Shown: positions 46,741 through 57,800 of the stretch, in pieces
Layout of the letters: each line of letters opens with the position of its first letter
Numbering within the stretch: position 1 is the first letter of the stretch
NCBI RefSeq assembly: GCF_000372725.1
Contig: NW_005201269.1
Location: 27,280-90,074 of the forward strand
DNA from: Emiliania huxleyi CCMP1516
Lineage: Eukaryota; Haptophyta; Isochrysidales; Noelaerhabdaceae
Direction of reading: 5' to 3'
Length of the DNA: 62,795 bases
Notes under the pieces: model-generated
Told to the model about the DNA's origin: nothing
Databases searched by the model: none
The model's input: only the letters and a program-made list of their open reading frames with translations
Made by a program: the position numbers and the translations under genes

Positions 46741-47295
46741 ATGGCAGGCGAGGGTGTCGCGGCCATGATCGTGGCTGCTGACGCCGGCGACAACCCGCTG
46801 GCGGACCGCCACGAGGACTTGAAGGCGGCGGCAGAGCGGGAGAGGAAGGCCAAGGTGGCGAAGGTCGCCTCGCAGGCGACGAACGCGATGGCGGCAGTGC
46901 GGGCGCAGCTCGATTTGCGGGAGAAGGGGGCAGCAGACAAGGCGGCGAACAAGGCCAACGACGACGCGGGGGCGCCGGTGAGGGCGTCGTCTACGATGCT
47001 CGAACGAGTGTTCGCTGCCCGCCTCGACGGTCCGGACAAATACGTCGTGGCTCGACGAAAGGAGCGAAAGACGGCTGCTGGGGCTGGCACTGCTGCCGAT
47101 TTGTTGGCGGGTTTGGAGAAGATGACGGACTCCACCGTCAAGATGGCGAGGAGAGACGGCGCCGACGGCACCACGGTGACTGCGGAGCACAAGGCGCTGC
47201 TGGATGACGTGGCGGTGGAGCAGGGTCCAATACCAAACAACTCTAACACTCACACGTCATTTGTAGAATGGGCGAGAAACTGCGAAGAGAGATAG
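46741..47295 (+). CDS. Helical ORF inside the composite element
   Basis: 184 residues from MAGEGVAAMIVAADAGDNPL. It is highly charged, Ala/Lys/Glu-rich and probably coiled-coil (HEDLKAAAERERKAKVAKVA, ATNAMAAVRAQLDLREKGAA), with ARRKERKTAAGAGTAADLLA and KARMARR-like basic segments later. The last ~20 codons (IPNNSNTHTSFVEWARNCEE) are translated R2 repeat and promoter-module sequence, so the original C-terminus was replaced. No known domain. The minus strand is also open here, and coding on that strand is less likely from composition. Confidence 0.4.
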   Translation: MAGEGVAAMIVAADAGDNPLADRHEDLKAAAERERKAKVAKVASQATNAMAAVRAQLDLREKGAADKAANKANDDAGAPVRASSTMLERVFAARLDGPDKYVVARRKERKTAAGAGTAADLLAGLEKMTDSTVKMARRDGADGTTVTAEHKALLDDVAVEQGPIPNNSNTHTSFVEWARNCEER

Positions 47296-47436
47296 GAAGA
47301 GGTAGACGCCCCGAGGGTGGGCGACGGCTAGCACCACACTCCTCTTGAGCACTTTGAGCACTGGATAGGGTCGATTCCGCGTGGTACGGGCACAATACCA
47401 AACAACTCTAACACTCACACGTCATTTGGGGCCTGG
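47229..47436 (+). repeat. R2 copies and promoter-like module on the minus strand
   Basis: R2 (CAATACCAAACAACTCTAAC, ACTCACACGTCATTTG) occurs at 47229-47265 and 47393-47436. Between them, 47285-47345 on the minus strand reads GTGTGGTGCTAGCCGTCGCC, CACCCTCGGGGCGTC, CTCTTCCTATCTCTCTTCGC: the module also upstream of the F-box and CH-domain genes. GAGCACTGGATAGGGTCGAT (47357) recurs at 48131. Confidence 0.75.
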
Positions 47437-47869
47437 AGCATGTTTGTTTCTGAGTCTGAGAGCCAGCTCTGGTCTGGGGCAAAATCTGAGGCAAAATTGA
47501 GGAAATCGGCACGATACCCAGGCGGTCGCAGGGTATTTTCCAGGTATACCCGGGTTTTTCCAGGTATACCCGCAAAATACCCGGTATTTTGCCGATTTGG
47601 CTGATTTTGGGCCCAAACCAGCCTCAGACTCGGCTCAGAGCCCGGAAAATTTGAGGTTCCCCGGGAAAATAGAGAAAAGGAGAGGGTGCTGTAGAGAAAG
47701 GAAAGGAACAGAGACGGGGTGCGAGAGGAAAAGCTTGTTCAGCCTAAGGCGTGGCGGCCCGCCCCTACCTGCCTATGACGCTATGTGCCATGTGCGTCAA
47801 CGGGCCGCCTCGTGCGTTCAGCCGCGATTCTCCCGCTAGAAAACACGCCCTCCCTACCTACCTATACCT

Positions 47870-48040
<171 letters not shown>

Positions 48041-49149
48041 TTTGTACTGACGTTTTTGTTTTGTTCCTACCTATCCATCCAGCCAGTGGAGGCGCTGTGG
48101 CATCTCAACCCCGCGCCCAGCTTGAGCACTTGAGCACTTGAGCACTGGATAGGGTCGATTCCGCATGGTACGGGACCCCTCGATCGTCTCGCCCTCCCTC
48201 ACTGGTGTGTTCATCCTTCATTGGGGGGGGTCATAACAAACTCGGTACAGGATCGAGCTTAGGGGACCCCTAGGCTTAAAAGGGTGGGCCCTGGGGCGCC
48301 TGCGGCTTAAACGGCTTAAAACCTGCCCAGCCCGGGCAGGTTTAAGAGCTGCTGGGCCGCCAATTCCTTAAACGGTCTTAGACGCTTAAACGGTGCGGGA
48401 GAGCTCCCGAGGTCGATGGTCCGGGAGGCTCCCGGTAGACACGCCGGAGGCCGGGAAGCTGGCTACATACAGTCAGCTAGCACGCGTCCCTTATGCGAGT
48501 ATGGCTCCTGCCAGTGCACCAGACTTACAGATGTGTCTTCAGAGGCGGGTTTGTGCCTAATAGGCCTTCCGATGATCGTCTGACGGGCGCGGGGCCCGAC
48601 CTCCCCTCCTAGCCTTTTTCAGCCGCGGCCCCGCCACCGCCTCGTCTTCTCTGTCCGATTCTGTCGCCACCACCGACGGTGATCCCATGCCCGACTCCTC
48701 GGGCGAGGGCAGCGGCATTAGATCGCCACGCCGCCCCTCCCCGGGAAGTGGGGCCAGCTCACTTCGATCGAGGACTCGCGCCCGCCCCCGCGGTCTCTCT
48801 ATCGTCCTCGGCTCGTCCGTACGTCCCGACTCTACTCGCAAAGGCCGCGCCAGCTCATCTCTCACCCTCTCCGACAGCTGACCCCAAGCCCCCCCCGGGG
48901 CCCTCCGGCCTCGGCCCCCCGGCCCGCCGGCGGAACCGTTATCGCATTGCGGCAACTCCCCTCCCCCAGCTCCTCCTTCCGGGTACTCCAGCCTCCGGCG
49001 GGGCGGTTCCGGATCCCCCAGGTTATTCCGATCGGGTCCGTACGGCCCCGCTGGCCGCGGGGGTAGAGCTAATGCCCGCTTTCTCGTTAGTCCTCCTCTA
49101 GCGTCGGCACACGTCGCTTGCCTCTGGCGCCTCCTGAGCCCACGGCCTC
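48041..49149. other. Intergenic with hairpin
   Basis: 48250-48400 has recurring CTTAAACGG-type units and a strong hairpin, CTTAAAACCTGCCC-AGCC-CGGGCAGGTTTAAG (about 48315-48347). A minus-strand frame at 48557-48955 is Arg/Pro/Glu-rich without recognisable domains and is not called. Confidence 0.5.
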
Positions 49150-49667
49150 ATGCTGCCTCGACTGCAAGGCCCCTCCGCGCTGACGCTGCAGGGAGAGCTC
49201 GTGCTGCGCATCGTCGCCGCGCAGGACATCGCGAACCCACCTTCCGGGAGCGCGCTGGGCCAGCCGACCTGGCTTCTGCAGCTTACCGACGGCGCCGAGT
49301 GCTGCACCGCCTTTGAGTGGTCGCCGCTGCCGGCGCTGCACGAAGCGGGCGCGGATCAGCTCCTCGCCGTCGGCGCCGCGCTACGCCTCATCAACTGCCG
49401 CGTCTCGGGTGGCATCCTCCTGCTCGAGCCCGCGACGACATCGCTGCTCGGAACAGACGACTCCGCCGACGCACCGGCAGCGCCTCCCGCGCTGGCAGCC
49501 GAGTGGCCCGAGTGCCTGCTGGCGGCGGCGGCCGGCGGCGCGAAGCCGCCGCGTTTCGAGCACTATCGCGCCACGGGCTCGGCCTCCGCAATCGACGACT
49601 CGCCTGCCATCCTGCCGCCGCCGCCGCGGCCGCTGCCGCCGCCGCAGAAAGAGCAGAAACAGGAGAC

Positions 49668-49703
<36 letters not shown>

Positions 49704-50147
49704 GGAGCAGCCGAAGCAGCCGAAGCAGCAGCAACAACAGTTGCGACAGCAGCAGCAGCAGCAGCAGCAGCCGAAGCCGAAGCAGCAGCTGAGGCAGCAG
49801 CAGCAGCAGCAGCAACGACAGCAGCAGGCGCTGCCGCCGCGACCGGCGGCCTCGCTGATCGATGAGGCGCTCCTGCAGCAGCTTCTCTCCACCGGCCTCT
49901 CCCCATCGCAGAGTTGCGCTCGCGGCTATGCGACCGCGTCTCTTCACACCTGCGGTTGTGAACAGGCCTCTCCCTCGCAGAGGTGCACGCGGAGCTCGGC
50001 TTGCCGCCCCCCGAGGCCACGGGCGGCGCGAGAGGAGGCGCGGCCGCGCGCGAACGAGAGGGCTCCCGCGGAGGGCGTGGCCGGTCGGGGAGGGGGGGCG
50101 CGAGGCCCGGCGGGCTGATTGGTCGAAAGCAACAGCCGTTTATGTAG
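49150..50147 (+). CDS. RMI1/TDRD3-like OB-fold protein with polyQ and RGG tail, two exons
   Basis: Exons 49150-49894 and 49966-50147 give 308 residues. Residues ~12-105 resemble the RMI1/TDRD3 N-terminal OB fold: ALTLQGELVLRIVAAQDIA, WLLQLTDGAECCTAFEWSPL, LAVGAALRLINCRVSGGILL, LEPATTSLLG. These proteins partner type IA topoisomerases (Top3) in decatenation or mRNA handling. Next are a Pro stretch and ~75 Gln-rich residues from CAG repeats. A short UBA-like helix (EALLQQLLSTGLS|LAEVHAEL) spans the junction. The RGG-type tail follows (EGSRGGRGRSGRGGARPGG). The 71-nt intron uses G|GC...GTGAACAG|GC, a GC donor inside the direct repeat GGCCTCTCCC, and removes an otherwise Cys/Ser-rich read-through. 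Unspliced, the frame runs to 50118. Confidence 0.65.
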
Positions 50148-50480
50148 AGCTCACCACACGGCTCTCGGCCGCGCATCGCCCCACCAAAAGTCACAGCGGC
50201 ACATACATGCCTCATGCGACACCTCACATATATGCGGTCGCACGAAACACCTCCCTTTTCTTCTCGCGAGGGGGGGGGGGGGGGCATGTGCAGTGCGGGC
50301 AGGCTCCAGGCACACGCTGGTTCACGCTCCACGCAGGCCTCCGCGCAAGCCTCGACGGCGCTGCCCAGATTCCTCGGCGTTCGCCGCTGCCGCGGCCGGC
50401 CATTCGCGCCGGCCATGCGAAATCGTCGTCAGGACCAAGCTCTCGGAAGCGCGTTCGGAGACGTGTTATGGCCCTGCGAC

Positions 50481-50776
50481 CGCGCACCCCCCAGGGCTAG
50501 GGCTCTCTAGCCCGTAACCCGATGCCAATCATCCGGCCCGCTGGGTGCGCTTCTCACTCCCCGGCCCTGGATGTGAGGTTACTAACTGCACTCCAAGTGC
50601 TCCAAGTGCGTTGGGTAGCGCTCAGGGTTGTAGCCCGAGGCACTTGCAGCACTTGGAGTGCAGTCGGTAACGTCACATCCAGGGCCGGGGAGCTCAGAAG
50701 CGCACCCAGCGGGCCGGATGATCGGTATCGGGTTACGGGCAAGAGAGCCCTAGCCCCGGGGGTGCGCGTTCGCAGG
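50481..50776. repeat. Foldback pair of R3 repeats
   Basis: 50481-50610 (minus) and 50641-50776 (plus) are near-perfect inverted copies around a ~30-bp centre (GTTGGGTAGCGCTCAGGGTT). Outer ends are CGCACCCCC(A)GGGCTAGGGC, inner ends GGAGTGCAGT. The full unit could form a ~130-bp stem. Confidence 0.9.
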
Positions 50777-51145
50777 CGCCCGGATTACTCCAGCCTACCC
50801 TGGCGTCGGCGCCGGCTACAGCGTGGTCATGTTGAGCAACCGCTTCTTTATTGCAATATGCCCAGCCCCAGGACCGGAACAAAGAAGTATCTTTCTTTGT
50901 TTTGTCGATCGAGTGTAATTCATTCAGGATGGGGGCACCGGGCGTCGCCGGCTCCAGTAAGAACTTTTGGAAGACCTCAGCGCGACCCGGTGCAACCCTG
51001 ATTTTGTGTGAGTTGATTCACAAAGGATAAAATAATCCTCAAGAAACGGCTTGGTCGGCCGTCCCGTATCTCATCCGCCGGGTGGTGCCGGTGTGTGTCG
51101 CACAACCGACTCGGTGCGGGCGCGCCGTGCGCCAGCACGTTCGCG
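50777..51145. other. Intergenic
   Basis: No gene supported. Confidence 0.5.
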
Positions 51146-51385
51146 ATGTGGCGATTGACGAGCAGCGTCATCACAGCCGCCCTCCTCGCCGCCCCCTCCT
51201 TTGCGGTCGGCTCCAATACATCGGCAGCCCGCAAGGCTGCAGCTCGGAAGGCCGCACTCCATTCCACAAATCGGAAGGCCGCACTCCATTCCACAAATCG
51301 GAAGGCCGCGCTCCATTCCACAAAAGAGAAGTCCCGCCCTGTCAGCGGCTGGACGCCGCGCGAGCGCAGTCTGAGCAGTCAGTAA
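51146..51385 (+). CDS. Small secreted or plastid-targeted protein, or first exon
   Basis: 79 codons from the ATG at 51146. Residues 1-22 are a good signal peptide (MWRLTSSVITAALLAAPSFAVG). A basic, Ala/Ser-rich segment (NTSAARKAAARKAAL) follows. Then comes a three-fold repeat of nine residues, HSTNRKAAL, from a 27-bp tandem repeat (51246-51322). It ends RERSLSSQ-stop, and a possible donor (CAGTCAGTAACC) overlaps the stop. It could be a bipartite plastid-targeting leader whose body lies in another exon. Confidence 0.4.
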   Translation: MWRLTSSVITAALLAAPSFAVGSNTSAARKAAARKAALHSTNRKAALHSTNRKAALHSTKEKSRPVSGWTPRERSLSSQ

Positions 51386-53382
51386 CCTCACATAAAGATA
51401 TATTACTTTTTTTTGTGGTGTACCACCTACACCTACACCTGTGTTAGTGCCAGTGCGCGCCTTCCGCGTGCCCAGTGTCGCGCCCCGGAACGTGTAATTT
51501 TTCGAAACTTGGAGCACTTGGATCCACCACCTTTAGCCTTTTGTCGCGGTACCTGGCGGTGACCGGGTGTACTAGCTACTAGATTGTAGACTAGAAGGTC
51601 TTAGAGGACAAAAGAGAGCCGTACGCGTCGTCAGGGGCGGGGAACCCGCAATTTGAGATGCTCTAGGTACTAGGAGATGCTGAGGGCATCTTGAGTTGCA
51701 AAAAATCCACTCTCCATTTTCCCTCTGCTTTTCGCATTTCTGCACACCGCATTCCATGGTCCGGGTGCTCGGCGTCGCCTGCTTGAGTGGCCTAAACGCA
51801 CTCGCGGGAGCCAGAGAGCAAAGGTGTGCGCGAATTGAGGCTTCTGAGCAAGCCCAGGCAAGCCACAGGACCGGCCATGTGCGTGGGTAGTCGAGCGGTG
51901 GCCGGAGGCAGCCTCCAGGAGTGCCTCTCAGTTCGACACCTCGGTCTCGACCACGACCAGACTCGGAGCGGCACACAGCTTATTTTGCAAAAGCGAGGGG
52001 GTGACATTTTGACAATCGTCAGATCCGTGTTTTTTTGGGTCTTGCGGTACATACATCTCTCCGCTCGCCACCTCACGCTCCGCCGTCCGGCCATGGATGG
52101 TTCGATGGAGCTCGCGCGATTTCCATCGAACCATCCAACTCCGGTCACCGGGTCTGAACGCGCTCAGCCTCAGGAGGTAGAGGGAGCGGACCCTGAGTTG
52201 AGGAAATCGGGGGACGCGACCCACTTCGCCACAGACGGTCCCGCGCCTCGCCGCTATGACGGCCACACGACCGCAGCTCGTGTGCGTGTGGCCGTCTTTG
52301 TCCGGAGTGAATACTCCAACGCGCTCGTCGGTGACGGCGTCCCCCGATTTCGCCGCGCTCGGCGAACCTCGACAGCGCTTTCGGTGGCATGCAGCTCTTT
52401 GCGCCTGAAGCCTGGAGAGCAGCTCCTCTGCTGCTCATACGCTCTGCACAGTTGGCACAGCCTACTGTGCGGCTGCCACAGCTGTGACAGCGATGGGCTC
52501 GCCCTCACTGGCCCTCAGTCACTCGTGCTGCGGCTTGTGTGAGCGACACTGCTCGGCGACTGCCGGCACACTGTGAGACCATGGGTGTGAGGTAAAACCA
52601 CGCTACCAGCGCTTGGTCACATCAGCCCTGAGGTCATATCCTTCTCCTCTGTTGATGGTAACACTTGTCTACTCGCTGGAGCCGAGCAGGAGGGCTTGGC
52701 GCACAACCCCTGTTCAACTCAGGGTCCGCACCCCGTACCAAACCGCGCGAATTCTGCACGCCTCGCTGCACCGCTGGCTTGACTGAATCAGGCAGCAGCA
52801 GGCTGCTGCTGCTGCCACAGCAGCAGTCTGCTGCGGCCCTAATACGCAAGTTGATGACTAGCAGCACTGCCGGGGGCATACGAGCCGCCACAGCCGGTGT
52901 GCGGCCGTGCACTGCCACCTGACCGCGGCTACGCACAATGTGCGCTCGCATTGGATGAGCCCTGCTGATGGACCTGCATCGCCTAGCTGCACGAGAGCAA
53001 TGCCGCAGGCAGTGGCCGTGGCATACACTGCGAGCACACTTGGTGCAGCTGCGAGGTGCAGCAAGAGCACGTCGTTCCTGCCTCTGATGCCACTCTCGCG
53101 GCTTGCAGCGCGTCACTCGCGCATGCTCTCCAGGAGCTATGGCGGGCGCGTGTGTGGGGCTGTAGCCTGTGTTTGGCCGGTTCTGACCCGTTTACTATCA
53201 GTATCATGTCCGGGCCACAAAAAATCGCACACGGGTAGCGGCTCAGGGGCCCAGTAAGTCGCGGAATCGCCAAATGTCACAACCTCCGCGCCACCCAGGG
53301 CTGGACCTAGTCCACCGGACACACCTCCAACATCCTATCTGCTCGGCGATCCGGACCCGCGTATCTCACAAGATCCGATCTC
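51386..53382. other. Long gene-poor stretch with hairpins
   Basis: No frame has a recognisable domain or convincing composition. Structural features: a perfect 14-bp hairpin GGATGGTTCGATGG/CCATCGAACCATCC (52095-52136) and a 12-bp hairpin GACGGCCACACG/CGTGTGGCCGTC (52258-52296). A CAG/CTG palindrome (GCAGCAGCAGGCTGCTGCTG) lies at 52791-52815, and GC-poorer 51400-51560. The low third-position GC compared with genes in the window supports non-coding. Confidence 0.6.
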
Positions 53383-53953
53383 TCAAGGGCCGCAGAATGT
53401 GTTGTGCGTGTCCATGTCCATGTGCGGTGCAGCACTCCGCCGTTCAGACTCACTCCGTGACGCCAAAGAGGGCGTTGAACTCCCCTCGTCGGTCACCTTC
53501 TCGCCCCCCTCCTGGAAGGCATCATCGGCAGCGCCGACATCGGTCGAGAAATCACCAAACGCAGCCTCGTCTGTCGCGGCGCCGGCCGGCCAAGCCTCGC
53601 TCGATCCCGAGGCGCCCTCACTGCCCCCGCCCCCCTCCTCAAACTCGCCCGCCCAATCGGGCGCATCGGCCGGCACAGCCGCCGGCCCGCCGCCGCCGCC
53701 GCCCCGCCCTCTGCCGCCGCCGCCACCGCCCCGCTCTCTGCCGCCGCCGCCACCGCCCTGCCCTCCGCCGCCGCCACCGCCCCGCCCTCTGCTGCCGCCG
53801 CCTCGGCGCCGCCCTCCCAACTGCTTCGACTGCTTGCACTCGACAAGGCAATCCATCCACTCGCGACAGCTGAAGTCGAACTTCCACTGACTCGATGCGG
53901 CTCGCGCCGGATTGTGAGCTCGGCGAGCGAGGTCGGAGAGCGACCTGGCGCAC
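53383..53953 (-). CDS. C-terminal exon of an RGG-box protein
   Basis: Begins after the acceptor GTGAACAG| (53954-53961 on the minus strand). It encodes CARSLSDLARRAHNPARAAS, WKFDFSCREWMDCLVECKQS, then ~50 residues of RGG/GGR repeats. An acidic tail follows (DAPDWAGEFEEGGGGSEGAS, EAAFGDFSTDVGAADDAFQE). RGG boxes bind RNA and are usually methylated on Arg. The end of the frame (SESERRSAAPHMDMDTHNTF) is less convincing. The + strand shadow is Pro-rich. No upstream exon was identified with confidence. The intron 3' end is the same hairpin module as in the 49.9-kb intron. Confidence 0.5.
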
Positions 53954-54209
53954 CTGTTCACGGGTGTGAAGAGACGCCGCGGGGCTGCGTTGCGTTTTTT
54001 CTCAACCCACGTGCCTCTGCACATCCGTTTTCTTGACAAAGTGGGTGGGTGGGTAAACGCTTCGTAGGCCCCGGATGGTGAGTGGGTGGCAGGGTGGGTG
54101 GGTGAGTGGGTGGGTGGGTGTGGGTTGTTTCGTTCGTTTCTCTCTCCCTTCGCGCGCGTCTTCGAGGCACAGCTCTCGTCGTTGCCACAGCATGTCGTTC
54201 CCTCGCACC

Positions 54210-54480
54210 GTGCCCACGGCACAAGCTGACCGAGATCGCGCTCCCCGACGGCTGCCGCGTGCCTCACGGTGCGCTCAACAAGTCGTCAGAGGGCGGACTG
54301 CTGTTACGCTCGACGAGTGCCACGCCGCTCGCACAGCAGCTAGAGTGGTTCAAGCGCGAGGCGACCCTCGGCTCCGCCGGAAGCATGAGGTGCAACATGT
54401 TCTCTGGGCGCCAGCAGACCACGCGAGCGCGCGAGCGCGTCTTGAACCGGACGCTCCATAGCAACCACAACCGGAACTAA
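54210..54480 (+). CDS. Possible exon of unknown gene
   Basis: + strand frame LTEIALPDGCRVPHGALNKS, SATPLAQQLEWFKREATLGS, MRCNMFSGRQQ, ending TAA at 54478-54480, after an acceptor-like GGCACAAG. Composition is protein-like, but there is no domain and no partner exon. Confidence 0.25.
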
Positions 54481-54592
54481 GAGGGGGGGGTTCCGTGTTT
54501 TCTTTTCGGGTTTCGTGGGTTCCAAGTGCACTCACTTGGAACCGCCGATAAACCGAAGACGGTTGGCCCCGGGGTGGTTTCACTGCGCGACT

Positions 54593-54640
54593 AAATAAAT
54601 AAATAAAACGGGCAAACTCTGAGACGAGATGGGATTGACT
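54593..54640 (+). repeat. Dispersed repeat R6, second full copy
   Basis: TAAATAAATAAATAAAACGG, GCAAACTCTGAGACGAGATG, GGATT; same as 21222-21275. Confidence 0.8.
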
Positions 54641-54862
54641 GTGGGCTTGGAACCACCCCCCAATTCTCCACCTCAGCTACGACACATGCGTGCTTTTTTC
54701 TTTCCTCCCGAGAGTTAATTGTGGTTTCGGAAAGAGAATGATGCAGGCGTCGCGGGAGCCCGATTACGTGGGAGGAATCCTACCAACCAGAGCAAGCAGA
54801 CCCCAAGACGGTCTCATCGCGTGCACGGCCTACCCCCGGGAGTAGGGTAGGCGAAACAAATC

Positions 54863-57800
54863 TTACCCCTCGAGCGCTCCGATCGCCTCCGTCACCGCCG
54901 CCACGAGCCGCGACGCCTCCCCCTCGCTGCGCGGCCCGTCCCTCCGCCACCTCGCCGCGTCGTGGTGCCTCGCCGCGTTCGCCCAGATGCGCAGCGAGTG
55001 CAGCTGCCTCCGCAGCTCGGGCGGCAGGCCGCACTCGCGGTGCCAATAGTTGATGCGCTCCTCGAAGCCGTCGGGCGCCGCCGCAGAGCGCGAGGCGTAC
55101 GCAGCGTCGAGGCGCGGCATCAGCGTGTTGAACGCCAGCAGCATGTTGCCCTGGATGCGCGCCTGCGCGTCGCCGCCCGTGCGCATGCCGCGCACCTGCA
55201 CCGAGAGCGGCGAAGGCTCGTACCCGGTGGTGCGGGCGGCTGCCGCAGCGGCGTCTCCAGGTGCCGGCGCAGCCTCCTCCATTCCCGCCCCGCCTTGCGC
55301 GCTAGAGAGCAGCGCCCGGAGCGCCAGCAGCGCCTCGGGCAGCGTGCAGCGGTTGCGCAGGCTGTCGTGACAGAGGCTCTTCTGCCCGTCTCCCGCCTTG
55401 GCGAGGTCCTTGACAGCGCGCGCAGCAGCGGCGGTCCATCCCGCCGCCGCGTCTGCGACCTTGGACGCGTCGATGTTGGTCCAGAGCTCGTCGAACTCGT
55501 CCTCGCACCGGTCGGTGAGCTGCACCTCGGAGCGGCTGGTGAGGCAGACGAGGAGGGTGATGCCGATGGCGTAGCCGTCCGTCTTGCTCGAGTACTCGCC
55601 CCCCTTGATGATGGAGGGGCAGAGGTAGCCCGTGGTCATGTAAAGGGCGGCAGTCGAGCGGCAGCGGACCGACGCGTCCGGGCGCTGGTCCTTGGCGAAA
55701 CCCGTGTCGGCGAGGACGGCGGTCAGCTTCTCGTCGAGCAGGATGTTGTCCGGCTTGACGTCGCGGTGCACGATGCCCTTTGAGTGGAGGTAGACGAGCG
55801 CCTCGGTCGCCTCGCACGCGACACGCACGCGCTGCCGCCACGTCAGCGGCCTCGGCGGCTCTACCATCCCCAGCCGCCGGAGCTGCGCCGCGCGGTCGGG
55901 ATCCGAGATTCGCAGCCGCGCCTCGAGCGAGCCGCCGCGCATCAGCGGCGAGAGGAGGCAGACGCCGTCGGGCGAGAGGCAGTAGCCGAGCAGCGGCAGC
56001 AGGTGCGGGTGGCTCACCGCCTTGAGCAGCTTCACCTCGAGCTCTGCCCGCGACAACCCGCCCGACTGGCCCGACTTGGCCCGCTTGACGACGAGCGGCA
56101 AGTGGCGCAGCTGCGGCGGCGCGGCGAGGGAGAGGTGGAGGTCGGCCGACGCCTCGTAGACGCGGCTGAATCCGCCGCTGCCAATCAGCTTGCCCTCCGC
56201 AAACCCATCGGTAGCCGCGGTGAGGTCCGACAAGGCTATCTCGACGGGCCGAGCAACAGCCGCCTCTTCCGCCGCGGCCGGTTCGGAGGCAACAGACAGA
56301 GTTTCCAGCTTCGACTCCGCCGCGCTCACCTCCTCGGCTAAGGCAGGCAGCGCGCCCACGTGCGGCCTGGCGGCGGCGATGCCCGCTCGGAGCGCGGAGG
56401 GGCTGTCCGCAGTGTCGAGCGACTTGAGCGCGCCCATCGCCGCGCCATGAGCCTTGCGCAGCCGCTGGCTCTCCCGCTTCCGCGACTCCTTGAGCTTGTC
56501 GCGCGCGCGCCTCGCCGCCGCCAGCACCGCCGGGCTCGCAAGGCCGCTGCACGCCTCCAGCGCACTCGCTAGGCCGACGTACGAGCCAGCAGCCACGGCC
56601 TGCTGCAGCGCCTCGTCCGCCGCGGCGATGGCGGCTGCGTCAGCGGGCGGAGGAGATGGGGCTGGCGGTGGGGTTGGCGGCGCCAGAGCGGCGGTGGCGC
56701 TGGGGCCAGGCGCCGCGTTGTCTGCCTCGCCGCTGCCGCTCTTCTTCTTCTTCTTCTTGCCCTTCTTGCTCTCCCTGGCGCGCTCCTCCTTCTCCGCCTC
56801 CTCCTCCGCCAGCAGCGCCTCGGCATGCCGCGCCGCAGTCGCCTCTGCCGCCGCTCTCTCCGCCTCCCTCGCCTCCGCCCCCGCAGCCCACGCCGCCTCC
56901 CTCGCCGCCTTCTCAGCCACCGCCTCCGCCGCCGCATGCTCCTCGATGGCGCGCATGCACTCGGCGTGGCCCTTCTCCTTGGCCAGCTGCAGCGCTGTCT
57001 TGCCGTTCTCAGCGCGCGCAGCCGTGTCTGCACCCGCCCGCAGCAAGCGCCGCACGACGGCGGGGTTGCCGGATATGGCGGCAGCCATCAGCGCGGTGCT
57101 GCCGTGGCTGTCCTGCGCTTTGACCTCCCCGCCGTGCTGCAGCAGCAAATCGACCACCCGCTCCTGGCCTTGCAAAATGGCGTCAATCAGCGCGGTGCGG
57201 CCGTTGCTGTCCTGCAGGTTGATCTCCGCGCCGTGCCGAATCAGCAGCTCGACAACCCGCTCGTGGCCTTCCTGGGCGGCGGTCATCAGCGCGGTGAAGC
57301 CGTTGCTCTTCTGCAGGTTGACCTCCGCGCCGTGCCGCATGAGCAAGTCGATCACACGCTCGTGGCCTTGGAAGGCGGCGCCCATCAACGCGGTGCCGCC
57401 GTCGCTGTCCTGCAGGTTGATCTCAGCGCCGCGCCGGAGCAGCAGCTCGACCACCCGCTCGTGGCCGTAGAAGGCGGCACCCGTCAGCAGCGTGAGGCCG
57501 CTCACCTCGCCTACCTCGTACGTCTCGTCGGCCCGCCCGCCACCCTCGAGCCACTCCAGAACCGCCGCCTCATCGCCTCGATGAGCCGCTGCGATGACCT
57601 CGTCGGAGAATGCCGCGGCACCGCTCGACGCCCGCTCCGCCGCAGCGGGCGACAGATTGCCCGGCCGCACCCGCACGCTCTCGCCGCCGCCCTCGAGCGC
57701 CACCGCGTACCGCCCGCCCTCAAAGCTCCGAGCCACGCCCCGCTGCCCGTTCAGCTCGGGGCGGGAAGAGAGGCCGCTGAGCTCGACTCGCTGCCCGAGC

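Larger units (their letters stand above)
46222..47730. mobile_element. Composite element: inverted R1 repeats flanking an ORF
   Basis: R1 lies in + orientation at 46222-46600 and in inverted orientation at 47450-47730, giving ~280-380-bp inverted termini. Between them lie an ORF (46741-47295) and three R2 copies or fragments (46588, 47229, 47393). The structure looks like a foldback or non-autonomous DNA element, or two R1 insertions that happen to face each other. No target duplication was found by eye. Confidence 0.5.

Noticed and set aside
48557..48955. Gag-like minus-strand protein
   Set aside because: Composition is Arg/Pro/Glu-rich but there is no zinc knuckle or neighbouring RT, so the call is not supportable.
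53399..53890. Proline-rich + strand protein
   Set aside because: It is the complement of the RGG-box coding strand; the minus strand has the more protein-like flanks (CREWMDCLVECKQ).
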